Shown here one piece after another: positions 36,430 through 47,950 of a stretch of DNA of 64,000 bases. Made by a program: the position numbers and the translations under genes. Numbering within the stretch: the stretch's first letter is position 1; the number at the start of each line of letters is the position of its first letter. The stretch spans positions 15,129,696-15,193,695 of the forward strand of contig CM019721.1 in NCBI GenBank assembly GCA_009760885.1, given 5' to 3'. The notes under the pieces are model-generated. The model did no database searches and was not told the origin of the DNA. It saw only the letters and a list, made by a program, of their open reading frames with translations. This DNA comes from Achatina immaculata (Eukaryota > Mollusca > Gastropoda > Stylommatophora > Achatinidae).

Positions 36430-39400
36430 TCATCGGCCCCAAATATATGACAAAGATCGGATTTTGGAACGTAAGAACAATGGCCGCACCATCAAAAACT
36501 AAAACTGCTCAGGTATTCCAAGAAATGGATAAATATCACAAAGACGTACTGGGCATCAGTGAAATGCGATGGCCAGAAGCAGGGAAAAGATTGGCAGAAA
36601 ACCATAAGTTAATCATAGATAAAAGGGATGGCGACTGCAGTAAAACTGGTTTAATTAATAAAGTTAGATAGAGGTGTATTGTGTAGTTTTACAAAGTGGC
36701 AGATGGAGTGAATAAAGTGAGAAAAAACGAATAAAAAGTATGAGAATGTATAAATGAAAAACATAAAACATCCGATATTTCGGCGTGAGCCTTTTTCGAG
36801 GATTACATGCACAAACGAGACAAAAACAAAAAAAACTAAACGAAGAACGTATCTTAATATGGCCTCCTCCAGAAGTAGGAAACAGAGAAATGCATAGGGA
36901 CCACGCAAAAGATAAGCCGATAGAGCCAATCATAAAGAAGAGGTGGACAGAGAGGAGGAAAACAGGTGGTAGAAAGGGCGGGGGGAGGGAAGGCAATAGA
37001 AACATGATAGCCGCGGGGGAGGTTGGGGTGTGGGTGAAAGGGAACCGGAGAGATAATGAATGAAGAACATAAACACCTGCAGGGAGAAAATGTGAAACTG
37101 GTGAATAAGATAAGACCATATTAACACCAATATGTTGCCAGAGAAGAAAAGAGGGTGGCGGTAGGGAAGGGTAGCAAGGAGAAAGAAAATAGAGTAAAAA
37201 AAGTAGGGGGGGGTGTGGAAAACTAAAGAAGTTACATAAAGCTGAAGTCATTGTTCATTCCAGCTGGGTGGAGACAGCCGTCCTGGAAAATAAGGCGCTG
37301 TTCTATGACCTTCCGAGATCGTAGATCAGCAGAACAAGAGCGGATCGCACTAACAGAAATCTCCTGTTTTCCCCTATGGTTGCTAAGGCAAAAATGTTTA
37401 GCCACAGGTGTCCAGGCCTCTTAGAAATATCATTAAGGTGTGAACGAAATCGATCTCCTAAGCGTAAACCAGTATGTACTTCATACCACAACGTTTGCAC
37501 ACAATAGCATAAATAACATTGCGTGAAGTGCAGGTGAAACCATCCGCAACTGACAATGTGGACTTAGGGAAGGAAATCTGGCTAGCCTCGACAACAAACA
37601 GACAAGTGTTGCTTCTACGGCGTCCGCAACGTCTGGTACTTTCAACGTCTGGTACCTTTCTATTACCTGTTTTCCTCCTCTCTCTCCACTTCTTCTTTAC
37701 GATTGGCTCTATCGGGTTATCCTTTGCGCGGTCCCTATGCATTTCTCTGTTTCCAACTTCTAGAGGAGGCCATATTAAGATAAGTTCTTCGTTTAGTTTT
37801 TTTTCTTTTTTGTTTTTGTCTCGTTTGTGCATGTAATCCTCGAAAAAGGCTCACGCCGAAATATCGGATGTTTTATGTTTTTCATTTATACATTCTCATA
37901 CTTTCTATTCGTTTTTTCTTACTTTACTCACTCCCTCTGCCACTTTGTAAAACTACACAATACACCTCTATCTAACTTTATAAATAATCATACATTCAGG
38001 CAGAGACGATGAGAAATATCAAGGAGTGGATATAATTATATCCACTGTAGCAGCAGAGTCTTACAGAATGGGAACCAATGAATGGTCGTATATTAAGAGC
38101 ACGATACCAAAATAAGACACGAAAGAATTACAATCATACAATGCTATGCACCCACGAACGATGCAGATGATGAAATGAAAGACAATTTATATCACCAACT
38201 ACAACAATTCATTAACGGAGTCCCTAAACAGGACATCTTAACTGTCATGGGAGACTTCAACGCCAAGGCAGGAAAAAGATAACACCGACGCCGAAAAAGC
38301 AACGGAGAAAGAAGGGATTGATAACGATAATTCAGAACGGAGAAAATTTACTTGCAATATGTCTAAGATGTCAATATGGTCAGTGGAGGAACAATATTTC
38401 CACACAAAGAGATACATAAAACAACATGGATATCTCCAGATGATGGAACCAGAGGTCAGATAGATAATTTTTGTATTAGAAAGCAATTCAGAACATCTCT
38501 GATAGCTGTAAGGGCATATAGGGGTGCAGATGTCAACAGTGATCACAATCTGTGTATAGGGAAAATAAGACTAAAACTTAAAAGCCAACACAAGAAAGCA
38601 ATACTCAGAAAGATAAACAGTCATTGTCTACAGGATGAAAATACTAAGAGTAATTTCAATATGGAACTTATCAAACAGTTCGCTGCACTCAATGAGGTAG
38701 AAGAGACAGATATAGATGAAGTATGCAATTCTTACAGCACAGCCATGATTACAGCAGCAAAAACAAGTGCTGGACAGCAAAAAAGAAGTAAAGCATGGAT
38801 ATCATGGAAATACATACATGAAAGACGAACTGCCAAATTAGCCATGTTGAATGTCAAGATATATCTTGGAAAAGATTTGGCAAAAGCAACATACATAAAA
38901 GATCTGTTTTTACAAAGTAAAAAGTTCAGCTAGAAGGGATAAAAGAGAATACAGTGACAATATGGCGAAAAAAAAAGAGAAGGCAGCAAAACTCTATATA
39001 ACATACAATAAAGGCTAACATGTACTATTGCATCCAAAAAAAGACCAATCTTTAGCAAACCTGGTACATTATTAACATCAAGTATAGACCAAAAGCAAAT
39101 TTGGCCCGAACGCCTCCAAGAAATACTTAATCGACCACATCCAAAAGAATTGATAGACCTTGAAACTGACTTACTAATCCCACAACTAAATGTCAACCTA
39201 GATGAAATTACATTGAATGAAACTGAAGCAGCACTGAATCTAATCGCTAACAACAAAGCTGCAGGTGAAGATGAAATAACAGCCGAAATGTTAAGAGCTA
39301 TTAACCGTGACAACATCAGCCAACTACAGAGAATGTTTCATAAAGTCTGGAATGAAGTAAAGGGCCCTTTTAAATAGAAAAAAAGAAATCATTGTTAAAA

Positions 39401-40711
39401 TACAAAAAAGCAACCTTAGCGATTGAATTAATTGGCGAGGAGTAACCTTACTATCAGTTATATCAAAAGTATTTTGCAAAGTTATTCTGAATTGCCTTAA
39501 AGATATAGTGGATGCTGCAATGAGAGAGAACAAGCAGTATTCCGAAAAGGGAAAAGTTGTCTTGACCAGATATTTTCTTTAATACTTGAAGAACAAATCG
39601 AAAAGCAAAAACCGTTAATCCTGAACTGTATAGATTTTAAAAAGGCATTTGATAGCATACACAGAGATTCATTGTGGAGAATTTTAAGAATATATGGAAT
39701 GTCTAAGATTGTCAGCACCATTAGGGACCTCAACAATGGATATGTTTGTGCAGTCAACACAGAAGAAGGAATGATCGAATGGTTCCAGATTGAAACATGT
39801 ATGAAACAAGGATGTATATTATCTCCATTGCCTTTTGGTATTGTCATAGATTTCATAATGAAAAAGTGCTGCACAGTTAAAACGTGTATTGACTGGGGAC
39901 ATGGGACCCAACTGGAAGATCTTAATTTTGCAGATGACATAACTCTTATCAGTGACAATGTGAAATCAAAGCAAGCAAAAACATACCTTGTCTTCAGTGG
40001 CTAGTAAAATAGAACTTGAAATTAACAGGGAAAAAACAAAAATAATTAAGCTTCTCTTTAACCATGTTTGAAAAATATGCATAGATGTAACGTCTGTTGA
40101 AGAAGTAAACCAATTTGCATATCTCGGCAGCTACATAGATCAGGATGGTGACACCAGAAAGGAAGTTAGAATTGCAAAAGCAGCACTGACCTTCAGGAAT
40201 CTTGAGAACATATGGTATTCAAAAGTTATAGGCACAAAAACTAAGTTTAAATTATTCAATTCAAATGTGATATTCCACCCTCATTTATGTACACGAAAAC
40301 TGGAAAACAACTAAAGAAATAGTCAAGAAATTATACTCTTTTGAAAACAAATTCCTAAGGAAAATACTCAGTATAAAGTGGAACGAATTCAAGAACAACG
40401 CAGAGATGATGAGCAAACAACCTGTCTCATGGGTGATCAGAAGAAGAAGATGGACATATATCGATCATGTGCTGAGAAGAAAAAAAAAGAGAATTCCAAA
40501 ACAAGCTATCAGGTGGAACACAAATGGCAGAAGAAAAAGGTCGATCACGTGAAACTCTAAAGAGGACAGTGTTAAGAGAGGCCGATTTAGTGGGAATAAC
40601 ATCCCTTGATGAGGCTGAAAAGCTCACCGAAAACAGGAAATCTTTGCGGGCTACCATGCAGGCTACCATGCGGGCCCCATGTGACGTTTAACGGCACGGG
40701 AAGGATATAAG
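36430..40711 (+). mobile_element. RTE-type LINE, near full-length, interrupted by a Penelope-like element
   Basis: The AP-endonuclease start is MTKIGFWNVRTMAAP...DVLGISEMRWPEAGKRLAEN (36447). It is broken at 36616 by the Penelope insertion and resumes at 37985, with endonuclease motifs [17 protein letters not shown] and [11 protein letters not shown] (38380-38570). The RT follows: NKAAGEDEITAEMLRAINR (39260), MWRILRIYGM and KQGCILSPLPFGIVIDFIMK (39672-39870), and an intact LNFADDITLISDN catalytic box (39925). The thumb and ending are at 40080-40690. The 3' end is the shared TGACGTTTAACGGCACGGGAAGGATATAA. Several stops and frameshifts make it inactive. Confidence 0.9.
36617..37984 (-). mobile_element. 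Penelope-like element with GIY-YIG domain and inverted arms
   Basis: It is inserted in the RTE LINE with a 7-bp target duplication TAATCAT (36610-36616 and 37985-37991); the uninterrupted LINE order is visible in the copy near 60270. The minus strand encodes GFTCTSRNVIYAIVCKRCGM (about 37535-37475), GLRLGDRFRSHLNDISKR (about 37460-37410) and, in another frame, SADLRSRKVIEQRLIFQ (about 37335-37285). This is the Cys-rich plus GIY-YIG endonuclease order of Penelope-like elements. The RT domain is missing (5'-truncated). About 315-bp arms at 36657-36972 and 37665-37983 are inverted copies of each other and hold the AAAGGCTCACGCCGAAATAT block typical of PLE ends. Confidence 0.85.
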
Positions 40712-40847
40712 GAGACTTTAGTCTGCTATCAAGAACACATTTGTGTTTTTTACCTGGTAGAGACTTTAGTCTGCTAACAAGAACACATTTGTGATTTTTA
40801 CCTGGTAGAGACTTTAGTCTGCTATCAAGAACACATTTGTGACACTC
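40712..40847. repeat. 48-bp tandem repeat, three copies
   Basis: GAGACTTTAGTCTGCTA-CAAGAACACATTTGTG...ACCTGGTA units start at 40712, 40760 and 40808. A related unit lies at 36350, on the other side of the RTE LINE, so the LINE is likely inserted into this array. Confidence 0.88.
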
Positions 40848-41824
40848 TTATGGTCTTCTTCTTCTTCTTCTTCGTTATTATGGTTACATTTGCTTGAAGC
40901 TATTGCTAGGGATAATTTTCTTGCCGATAATAAAGCCATGTGATTCTTAACCTACGATATTCTCATCCGACTAATCAAGCTCATCGGGCAAAAGTGACCG
41001 ATTTTAAATAGACCATTTCATTTATATATTAATTTATATATATCTTGCTATAATACGGTGCTCTCAAAAGTACAGTATATTTGTAGAAATCTGAGTTATC
41101 GATCCATTGGTACCTGCAATAGTTCTTCAGGTAAAAAACTAAAAAGAGCTATCTGATATACATAAGCTAAACTGTTGACCTTGGTTTTGTTCATAATAAA
41201 TGAATTTTTTTTCACTTTTATGCTTTTTTTTGTTTCACTTGGCATTAGTTATTCGTTAACCTTCTAAAATATCATATAACATTTTATTATATTTTTTAGC
41301 TCTGCATTCGATCTATTGATATTGGACGAATGGACAGACTGTACTAATTACCCGGACAACGCCAAGTACTTCATTAGTTTATTGGATAAAATAGCTATCA
41401 TGTAAAATATGATTATCTTATTAAAAACAGTCATATAAAACAACTGTCATATTTCTTCAAGAATCTGTTGATCCATGCAGTGATTTTAATTTCTGACGGC
41501 ATATTAAAATTTCATATTTAATATATTATTTTGTAAATGTCCCACCAATCCCCCATTTAACAAGTCATTGCATTAAGTAGCATTACTTGTTGCGGAAAAG
41601 TCCAGCCTACACTCCAGTGTTATTTATTATTATCAAACCAAATTTAGCCTGTCATTTATAGAAAGTTATCCATATATGAATCATAAAAATGGCATGATAT
41701 GATTTGGTTTATGATATTCATAATTACAGCTCATCGCTGAATGAGGTAAAGTTCTCTTTTCTCCTATAATAAGCAAAGTCTGCGTCACAAACTGAGATCA
41801 TATGGCGTTCTTCATTCTCTGCAG
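40848..41824. other. 3' part of intron 4, nothing recognised
   Basis: AT-rich, with a short CTT run (about 40855-40873). It ends at the acceptor CATTCTCTGCAG at 41813-41824. Confidence 0.45.
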
Positions 41825-44800
41825 CTGATGGTGAAGGAGATGAACCAGATTCCTCCCCAGCGACTACTGCCGCTCTACCTAACGGTGACTACAACGACAA
41901 GTTTCTTAGTCCGAATCAAGCTCGCCTTGCCGCCAGGAGAAGCTTACGGAGAAGTGAACTGGCTGCCAGGGCAGAAGCGAAGAAACAGCGTCTTCAGGAG
42001 GAGGAGTCAAGGAGCATGGAGATAGACGAAGAAACAAGATTGAGGGAGGAAAAAGAGAAGAAGCGATTGGAAGAGGAAAGTCAGAAGAAGGAAGACGAGA
42101 TGAGAATTGACATTGAAAGAAAGAGAAGAGCAGAAACGATGAGGATGAGAAAGAAGGCAAGAGAAGAAAGATTACAAAAAGAAAAGGAAGGAGAAAAAGT
42201 TGAAAATGCAAATAAAGAAAATTGTCAAAAAATATATGAGAGAGATCGAGACAAGCTACAGAGCGAGAAACAAAAGCAGGAAGAAAGAGACAGATTAGAA
42301 GAAGAAAACAAAAAGAGAAATGAGCAACGACAACATGAGGAGATCAAAAAGAAAGAAGAAGAGAAGAGAAAACAAGATGAACGAAAGAAACAGGAGGAGG
42401 AGAACAAACTACGGCAAGAGAAAGATAGAAAAAAACAGGAAGATATGAAAAGACAAGAACGAAAACGAATGGAAGAAATGAAAAAGCAAGAACAAAGACG
42501 CATGGAAGAAAAGAAACAACAAGAACATATGGAAAAACTGAAACAACAGGAACAAAGACGTATAGAAGAACTGAAACAACAAGACCAGAGACGTATGGAA
42601 GAAATGAAAAAGCAAGAACAAAGACGTTTGGAAGATATGAAAAGAAAGACAGAAGCCGAAGAACTTGCTAGAAAGAGAGAAGAAGAGCGTCAACAGCTAC
42701 GACATAAGACAGAAACGAAGAAACAAGAAGAAGCAAAGAAGCACATGACTGAGGAGGAAAGAAAGCAACAAGGAATAAAAAGAAAAATTCAGGATGATGA
42801 ACTAAGAGATGAAGAGAAGAAACTTGAAGGAGAACAAAATAACAATAAAAAAACAGAAGAAAAACTACGATTTGAAAATGAAACAAAAGCAAAAGATTTG
42901 ACAAAAGCGTTCAGTGAATCAAATGAGGCTAAACCTGGCAGACAAAGAAGTGTTCTACAGAAATTTGCCAAACATTTAGATTCAAAACTGGAGCCATGTG
43001 CTGTCACAGTTTCAAAACCAGCGATAATCAGTTATTCTGCAGAGCAATCTCAAAGCCAGGAACAACAGCAAAATCTCGTGAAATCTTCGGACATTATTCC
43101 CATAGATAAAGCGAAATCTACCCAGACGTGCGATTTTAAAGAAGATAAAATCCAGGAGGAGCTAAGAAAACCTCAGATGAATGAGAAGGGAAATGGCATT
43201 CCAAAAGGATTTCATACAGCACAGAAAGACGAGAACAGACCTAACGATGCAAAAACTGGTAAAAAAATCAGTGATGAAACAGATTCAAAAAAGGTCCTTT
43301 TAAAATCTTGGCAGGAGAGAGAAAGTTTACTTAACAAACAAGGTATATTTCAGAAGAAGAGTCTAGAAGAACCGAAAGATCAAGACCAAAAACGAACTGA
43401 AGAATCGAAACGACAAGAGCAAAAACGAATGGAAGAAATGAAACAGCAAGAACAAAGACGTATAGAAGAACTGAAACAACAGGAACAAAGACGTATGGAA
43501 GAAAGGAAACAACAAGAACAAAAGCAAATACGTCTGGAAGAAATTAAGCAACAAGAACAAAGACGTTTGGAAGATTTAAAAAGACAAGAACAAAAACGTA
43601 TGGAAGAAATTAAACAAAAGGAACAAAGACGTATGGAAGAAAATAAACTACACGAACAAAGACGTTTGGAAGATTTGAAAAGACAAGAACAAAAACGTAT
43701 GGAAGAAATTAAAAAGCAAGAAAAAAGACGTCTAGAAGAATTGAAAAGACAAGAACAAAAACGGATGGAAGAAATTAAACAACAAGAACAAAGACGTTTG
43801 GAAGATATGAAAAGACAAGAACGAAAACGTATGGAAGAAATGAAACAGCAAGAACAAAGACGCATGGAAGAAAAGAAACAACAAGAACATATGGAAAAAC
43901 TGAAACAACAAGACCAGAGACGTATGGAAGAAGTGAAACAACAAGAGCAAAGACGTATGGAAGATTTGAAAAGACAAGAACAAAAACGTATGGAAGAAAT
44001 GAAAAAGCAAGAACAAAGACGTCTGGAAGAATTGAAAAGACAAGAACAAAAACGGATGGAAGAAATTAAACAACAAGAACAAAGACGTTTGGAAGATATG
44101 AAAAGACAAGAACGAAAACGTATGGAAGAAATGAAACAGCAAGAACAAAGACGCATGGAAGAAAAGAAACAACAAGAACATATGGAAAAACTGAAACAAC
44201 AAGACCAGAGACGTATGGAAGAAGTGAAACAACAAGAGCAAAGACGTATGGAAGATTTGAAAAGACAAGAACAAAAACGTATGGAAGAAATGAAAAAGCA
44301 AGAACAAAGACGTCTGGAAGAATTGAAAAGACAAGAACAAAAACGGATGGAAGAAATGAAACAACAAGAGCAAAGACGTATGGAAGATTTGAAAAGACAA
44401 GAACAAAAACGTATGGAAGAACTGAAAAAACAAGAACAAAAACGCATGGAAGAAACGAAACAACAAGAACAGAAACGAGCAGAAGGACTGAAACAGGGCA
44501 AGAAAACTGAAGATTTGCGAGCAAGAGAAAAAATACAAATAGAAGAGATGCGACAAAAAGAACAAACTCAACGAGAGGAACTTGCCAAAAAGGAACAGAA
44601 ACAAAGAGAAGAATTACGTAGGAAGGAAGAGAAACAGAAAGAAGAAATGAAGCTCAAGCAGGATTTGAATCTGAAAGAAGGAATGAAAAGAAGTGACAAA
44701 ATCATGCTAAAAGAAGAAATTAAGCGAAAGGAAGAAATTAAACCGAAGGAAGAAATAAACCGCAATGAGCAGAAAAACGATGATGGGAAACGGATATTAA

Positions 44801-46183
44801 CAACAGTGGGCTTGAAGACGAAAGAGATAACACATAAAGAAGAGTTAGGCGCAAAAGAACAAAAACAAATAAAGGAGATGAAGTTTAAGGAGGCCAAGCA
44901 GATGGAAGATTTAAGAATAAATAAGCAGATAGAAGATTTAAGAATAAAGCGACCGCAAATGAGGGGCCCTCAGCCTGAGAATGATGTCAAAAGAAAAGAG
45001 GATAAAGATAAGGAAGATTTGAGAAGGGAATACAAGAAAGAACAGATGAGAAAAGAGCAGCTGTGGAGACAGCATGAGGAGGAAGTTGAGAAACGCCAAA
45101 AGCTGAACGAAGAAGCTAAACAAAGGAGAGAACGAGACAAACAAAGAGAATTGGATTCTAGCGAAAACGACGAGTTTCAGGTCAAAGTTCACAAGCGGGA
45201 CTACTCCTTTGAGGAATTGCGCAAGAGCTTGGAGGCTCAAGTCGGCGGTCAAGTCATGGACACAGAGGAACACAAATACTGGGATGACATTCTAGAGAAG
45301 CACGACTATTCCATTTGTGACTTAAGAAAGGCCTTCGATCCAGATCCATCAGAGAATATGGAGAGACGGTCAAGAATGCGGGTTCGAAGAAACAACATTG
45401 AAGATACAGAATTATCCAGAATGAAAAGATCAAGTTCATTAACAGATCGTCGAGAGGCATTCACAAATTCGCTAGAGCGACCGAAGAAAAAGTCTGAAGA
45501 TACTGAGAAAAGGCAGAAAGATGAAGAATTCCTCAAAAGAAGGCCTTCTATAACAGAGCTCCGCCAACAATTTACAGAAAATGTGAAATCTCAAGCAGAG
45601 TCCAAAAGACCTCAGCATCTGTTAGGGCAGAGGGAAGCAGATATCACAATTCGTCGTTTAAGGGCAGCGTCGCCGTTTTCTCATTTTGAAGGCAGCCGGC
45701 GCTCAAAATCACCAACGCCTTTCCGACTGTCTCCATCACCAGGCGCTTCTCAAATTGAACAAACGGAAGAACAGAAGCCAGTTTCTCGCACTCAAGCAGA
45801 ACTATCGAAAATTGCTAGTACCGTAGCTGCCAAACGCGCGTCGTTCCATGAACTTTTGTCTCAAAATCAAGCAAGAAGTTCATCACCAAATAAGGCACAG
45901 AAAAGGATGTCGTTCCCTGTTCGTGACGCTTATGGAAGTCGGGAAATACCCATTTATAAGCGAGCAGCTGGATGGTCGGATGATGTCGATAAATCTCAAA
46001 CAGTCCGTAACCCAGATAACCCAGATGATCTCAAGAAGTCAGAGGTTACAAGAGCTCTCGATTCTAAAAATAGCAACTCACCTTCATCGATAAGAAACAG
46101 TTCTGAAGTCACAACAAATCTAGAATCATCCTCATGGAAAGTTCGTCCATTTGTTTATAACTCAGCGAGAACAACTGCAAGAA
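41825..46183 (+). CDS. Exon 5: giant E/K/R/Q-rich helical exon plus S-x-x-E-L-R motif cluster
   Basis: The acceptor is TTCTCTGCAG|CT and the donor AAGAA|GTGAGT. It holds 1,452 whole codons in one open frame (residues 219-1670) in phase with exons 4 and 6. Residues about 219-285 are mixed (DGEGDEPDSSPATTAALPNG, LAARRSLRRSELAAR). From about 285 to 1330 the chain is almost purely Glu, Lys, Arg, Gln and Met, with an 11-residue period of the type LKQQEQRRMEE. A Ser/Pro-containing interruption spans about 570-733. Residues 1340-1565 hold five S-x-x-[ED]-L-R-like motifs among Ser/Arg-rich linkers. Such sequence forms a long single alpha-helix or an unusual 11-residue coiled coil (family knowledge). 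A search would return trichohyalin-like hits by composition alone, so those should not be taken as homology. Confidence 0.9.
42445..44482 (+). repeat. 33-bp coding minisatellite with 291-bp higher-order unit
   Basis: The DNA repeats an AGACAAGAACAAAAACGTAT-type 33-base unit (11 codons). A 291-bp (97-residue) block starting at 43741 is repeated with almost no change at 44032. A related block lies earlier at 42445-42636. Similarity is at the nucleotide level, including synonymous positions, so expansion was recent. Confidence 0.93.
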
Positions 46184-47152
46184 GTGAGTATTTAAGAACA
46201 AGTCTTTTATGTGCGTACGTGCGTTTTTTTCAGTCGTAAATGTTTTCCTCTCACTCTCACCTCACGCCTTTTTGTCATGCTTTTGTCTTGGTCACTTTCC
46301 ATCTTTCTCTATGACACCCCCTCCCCCCCCCCCGATATATTTTTATTATTATTGTTATTTATTGTGATCTTTTGGGATTGAGTTTGGAGATGACTATTTC
46401 CTTATTTATTCTTATTTACTTTATCTCCTTATTTAATACTTTTTACTTTCTTATATACCTTATCTCCTTTTTTAACTTAGTACTCCTCTCCTTCATCTCG
46501 CTTCTACCCCCAACCTCACTCCTTCATCTTTTGACATTAGTCATTCTTTTATCGTCGTCAAATGGCCGTCACTGGAAATTTCTATAATGCTCATGGCTTC
46601 AATCGCTAGCTTAATGTAATGAGATGTTGCCCAATGAAGTACAGCTGTTCCTGGAACACTCAGTTACCGAGCCTCTCCTGACGATCTTACCCAGGTTCTT
46701 TTCCTCTGTCAGCTGGTGTCCATGTAAGCTCACATAAATAACTTTATGGCTGGTAATAAACTTATCATCTCAGACATTCTCTAACACCTCCAGCAATCAA
46801 TAAATACTCATAAGGCATAAATGTGATCTAGGAAAACAATAAAGGTTTGTTTATTAACAACACCGTACACCACGCACGTTTATACCAGACACACATAAAC
46901 ACACCTAACAGGTCTCTCCACGGCAGTTCAACACCACGCACGAGAAATATGAGCAGGTAATGGCACATCAACATGAAACAACCACAAGCGGCACTCCAAG
47001 GGACTCTCTTAACATTTAAATATCTCTATTAAATCTTTTGTTTTCATTCTTTCTCTTAGAATACATATTTATCATTAATTTAGAACTAGCTACACTCCCT
47101 TCATACACATAAGAACTTGCCAATTCACACATATCACATATATGCCAGATGA

Positions 47153-47452
47153 CAGATGACTGAACAACAACATGTCTCATGGGTGATCAGGAAAAGGAGA
47201 TGGACATATGTTGGTCACTTGTTGAGAAGAAATTATCAGAGAATCCCAGAACAAGCTATCAAGTGGAACACAACAGGCCAAAGAAAAAGAGGCAGATGAC
47301 GTGAAACTCTGAAGAGGACATTGTTAAGAGAGGCCAAATTAACAGGCATAAAATCCTTTGATGAGGTTGAAAGACTCGCCGAAGACAGGAAAAATTGGCG
47401 AACTACTTTGCGAGCCCTATGTGACGTTTAACGGCACGGGAAGGATATAAGA
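47153..47452 (+). mobile_element. RTE LINE 3' end
   Basis: It encodes HVSWVIRKRRWTYVGHLLRR, NYQRIPEQAIKWNTTGQRKR, and TLKRTLLREAKLTGIKSFDE through FRALCDV-type ending and stop. It closes with TGACGTTTAACGGCACGGG and an ATAAGAT-rich tail. It is close to the intact copy at 57298-58137. Confidence 0.85.
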
Positions 47453-47950
47453 TATAAGATATATAAGACATATATGCAAAGAAACTCAGCCTGCGCCAAC
47501 ATATAAACATATAATGTAAATATGAAATGAATTCAGTAACACGTAAATTCAACCATGATGATTCATTGATGAAAATGAACGATGAATATGGTATATGATT
47601 AATAAATCACGAGCATTAGACACTGAGCAGCACAACCACGTGCGCCACACAACCACGTGCGCCACACACAAAACACAGAGAAATCACATTCCAGTGTCTA
47701 TAAATCAAAGTTAAACTTGTGCATACGTCAAGGATGAGAAATTAAAGTTATAATAATGAAAAATTATGCGTGTCAACGTCTTAACTCACTGAACACAATA
47801 TTAAATGCTGAACGCTTCTCACAGCACATACCTACACAACTCTGCATCCGACAAATTACGTTTTATCAACGTCACCAACATGAGCCGGCTGGAACAACAT
47901 CTGGGTTCATAGCTAGTATAATGCATTGTATTCAACAACACAAATATATA

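Noticed and set aside
43380..44604. Long minus-strand open frames (up to 373 codons) rich in Cys, Ser and Phe opposite exon 5
   Set aside because: They are the antisense reading of the 33-bp coding repeat. A 33-bp period keeps all frames open together, and the composition is purely complementary to the E/K/Q-rich sense frame.
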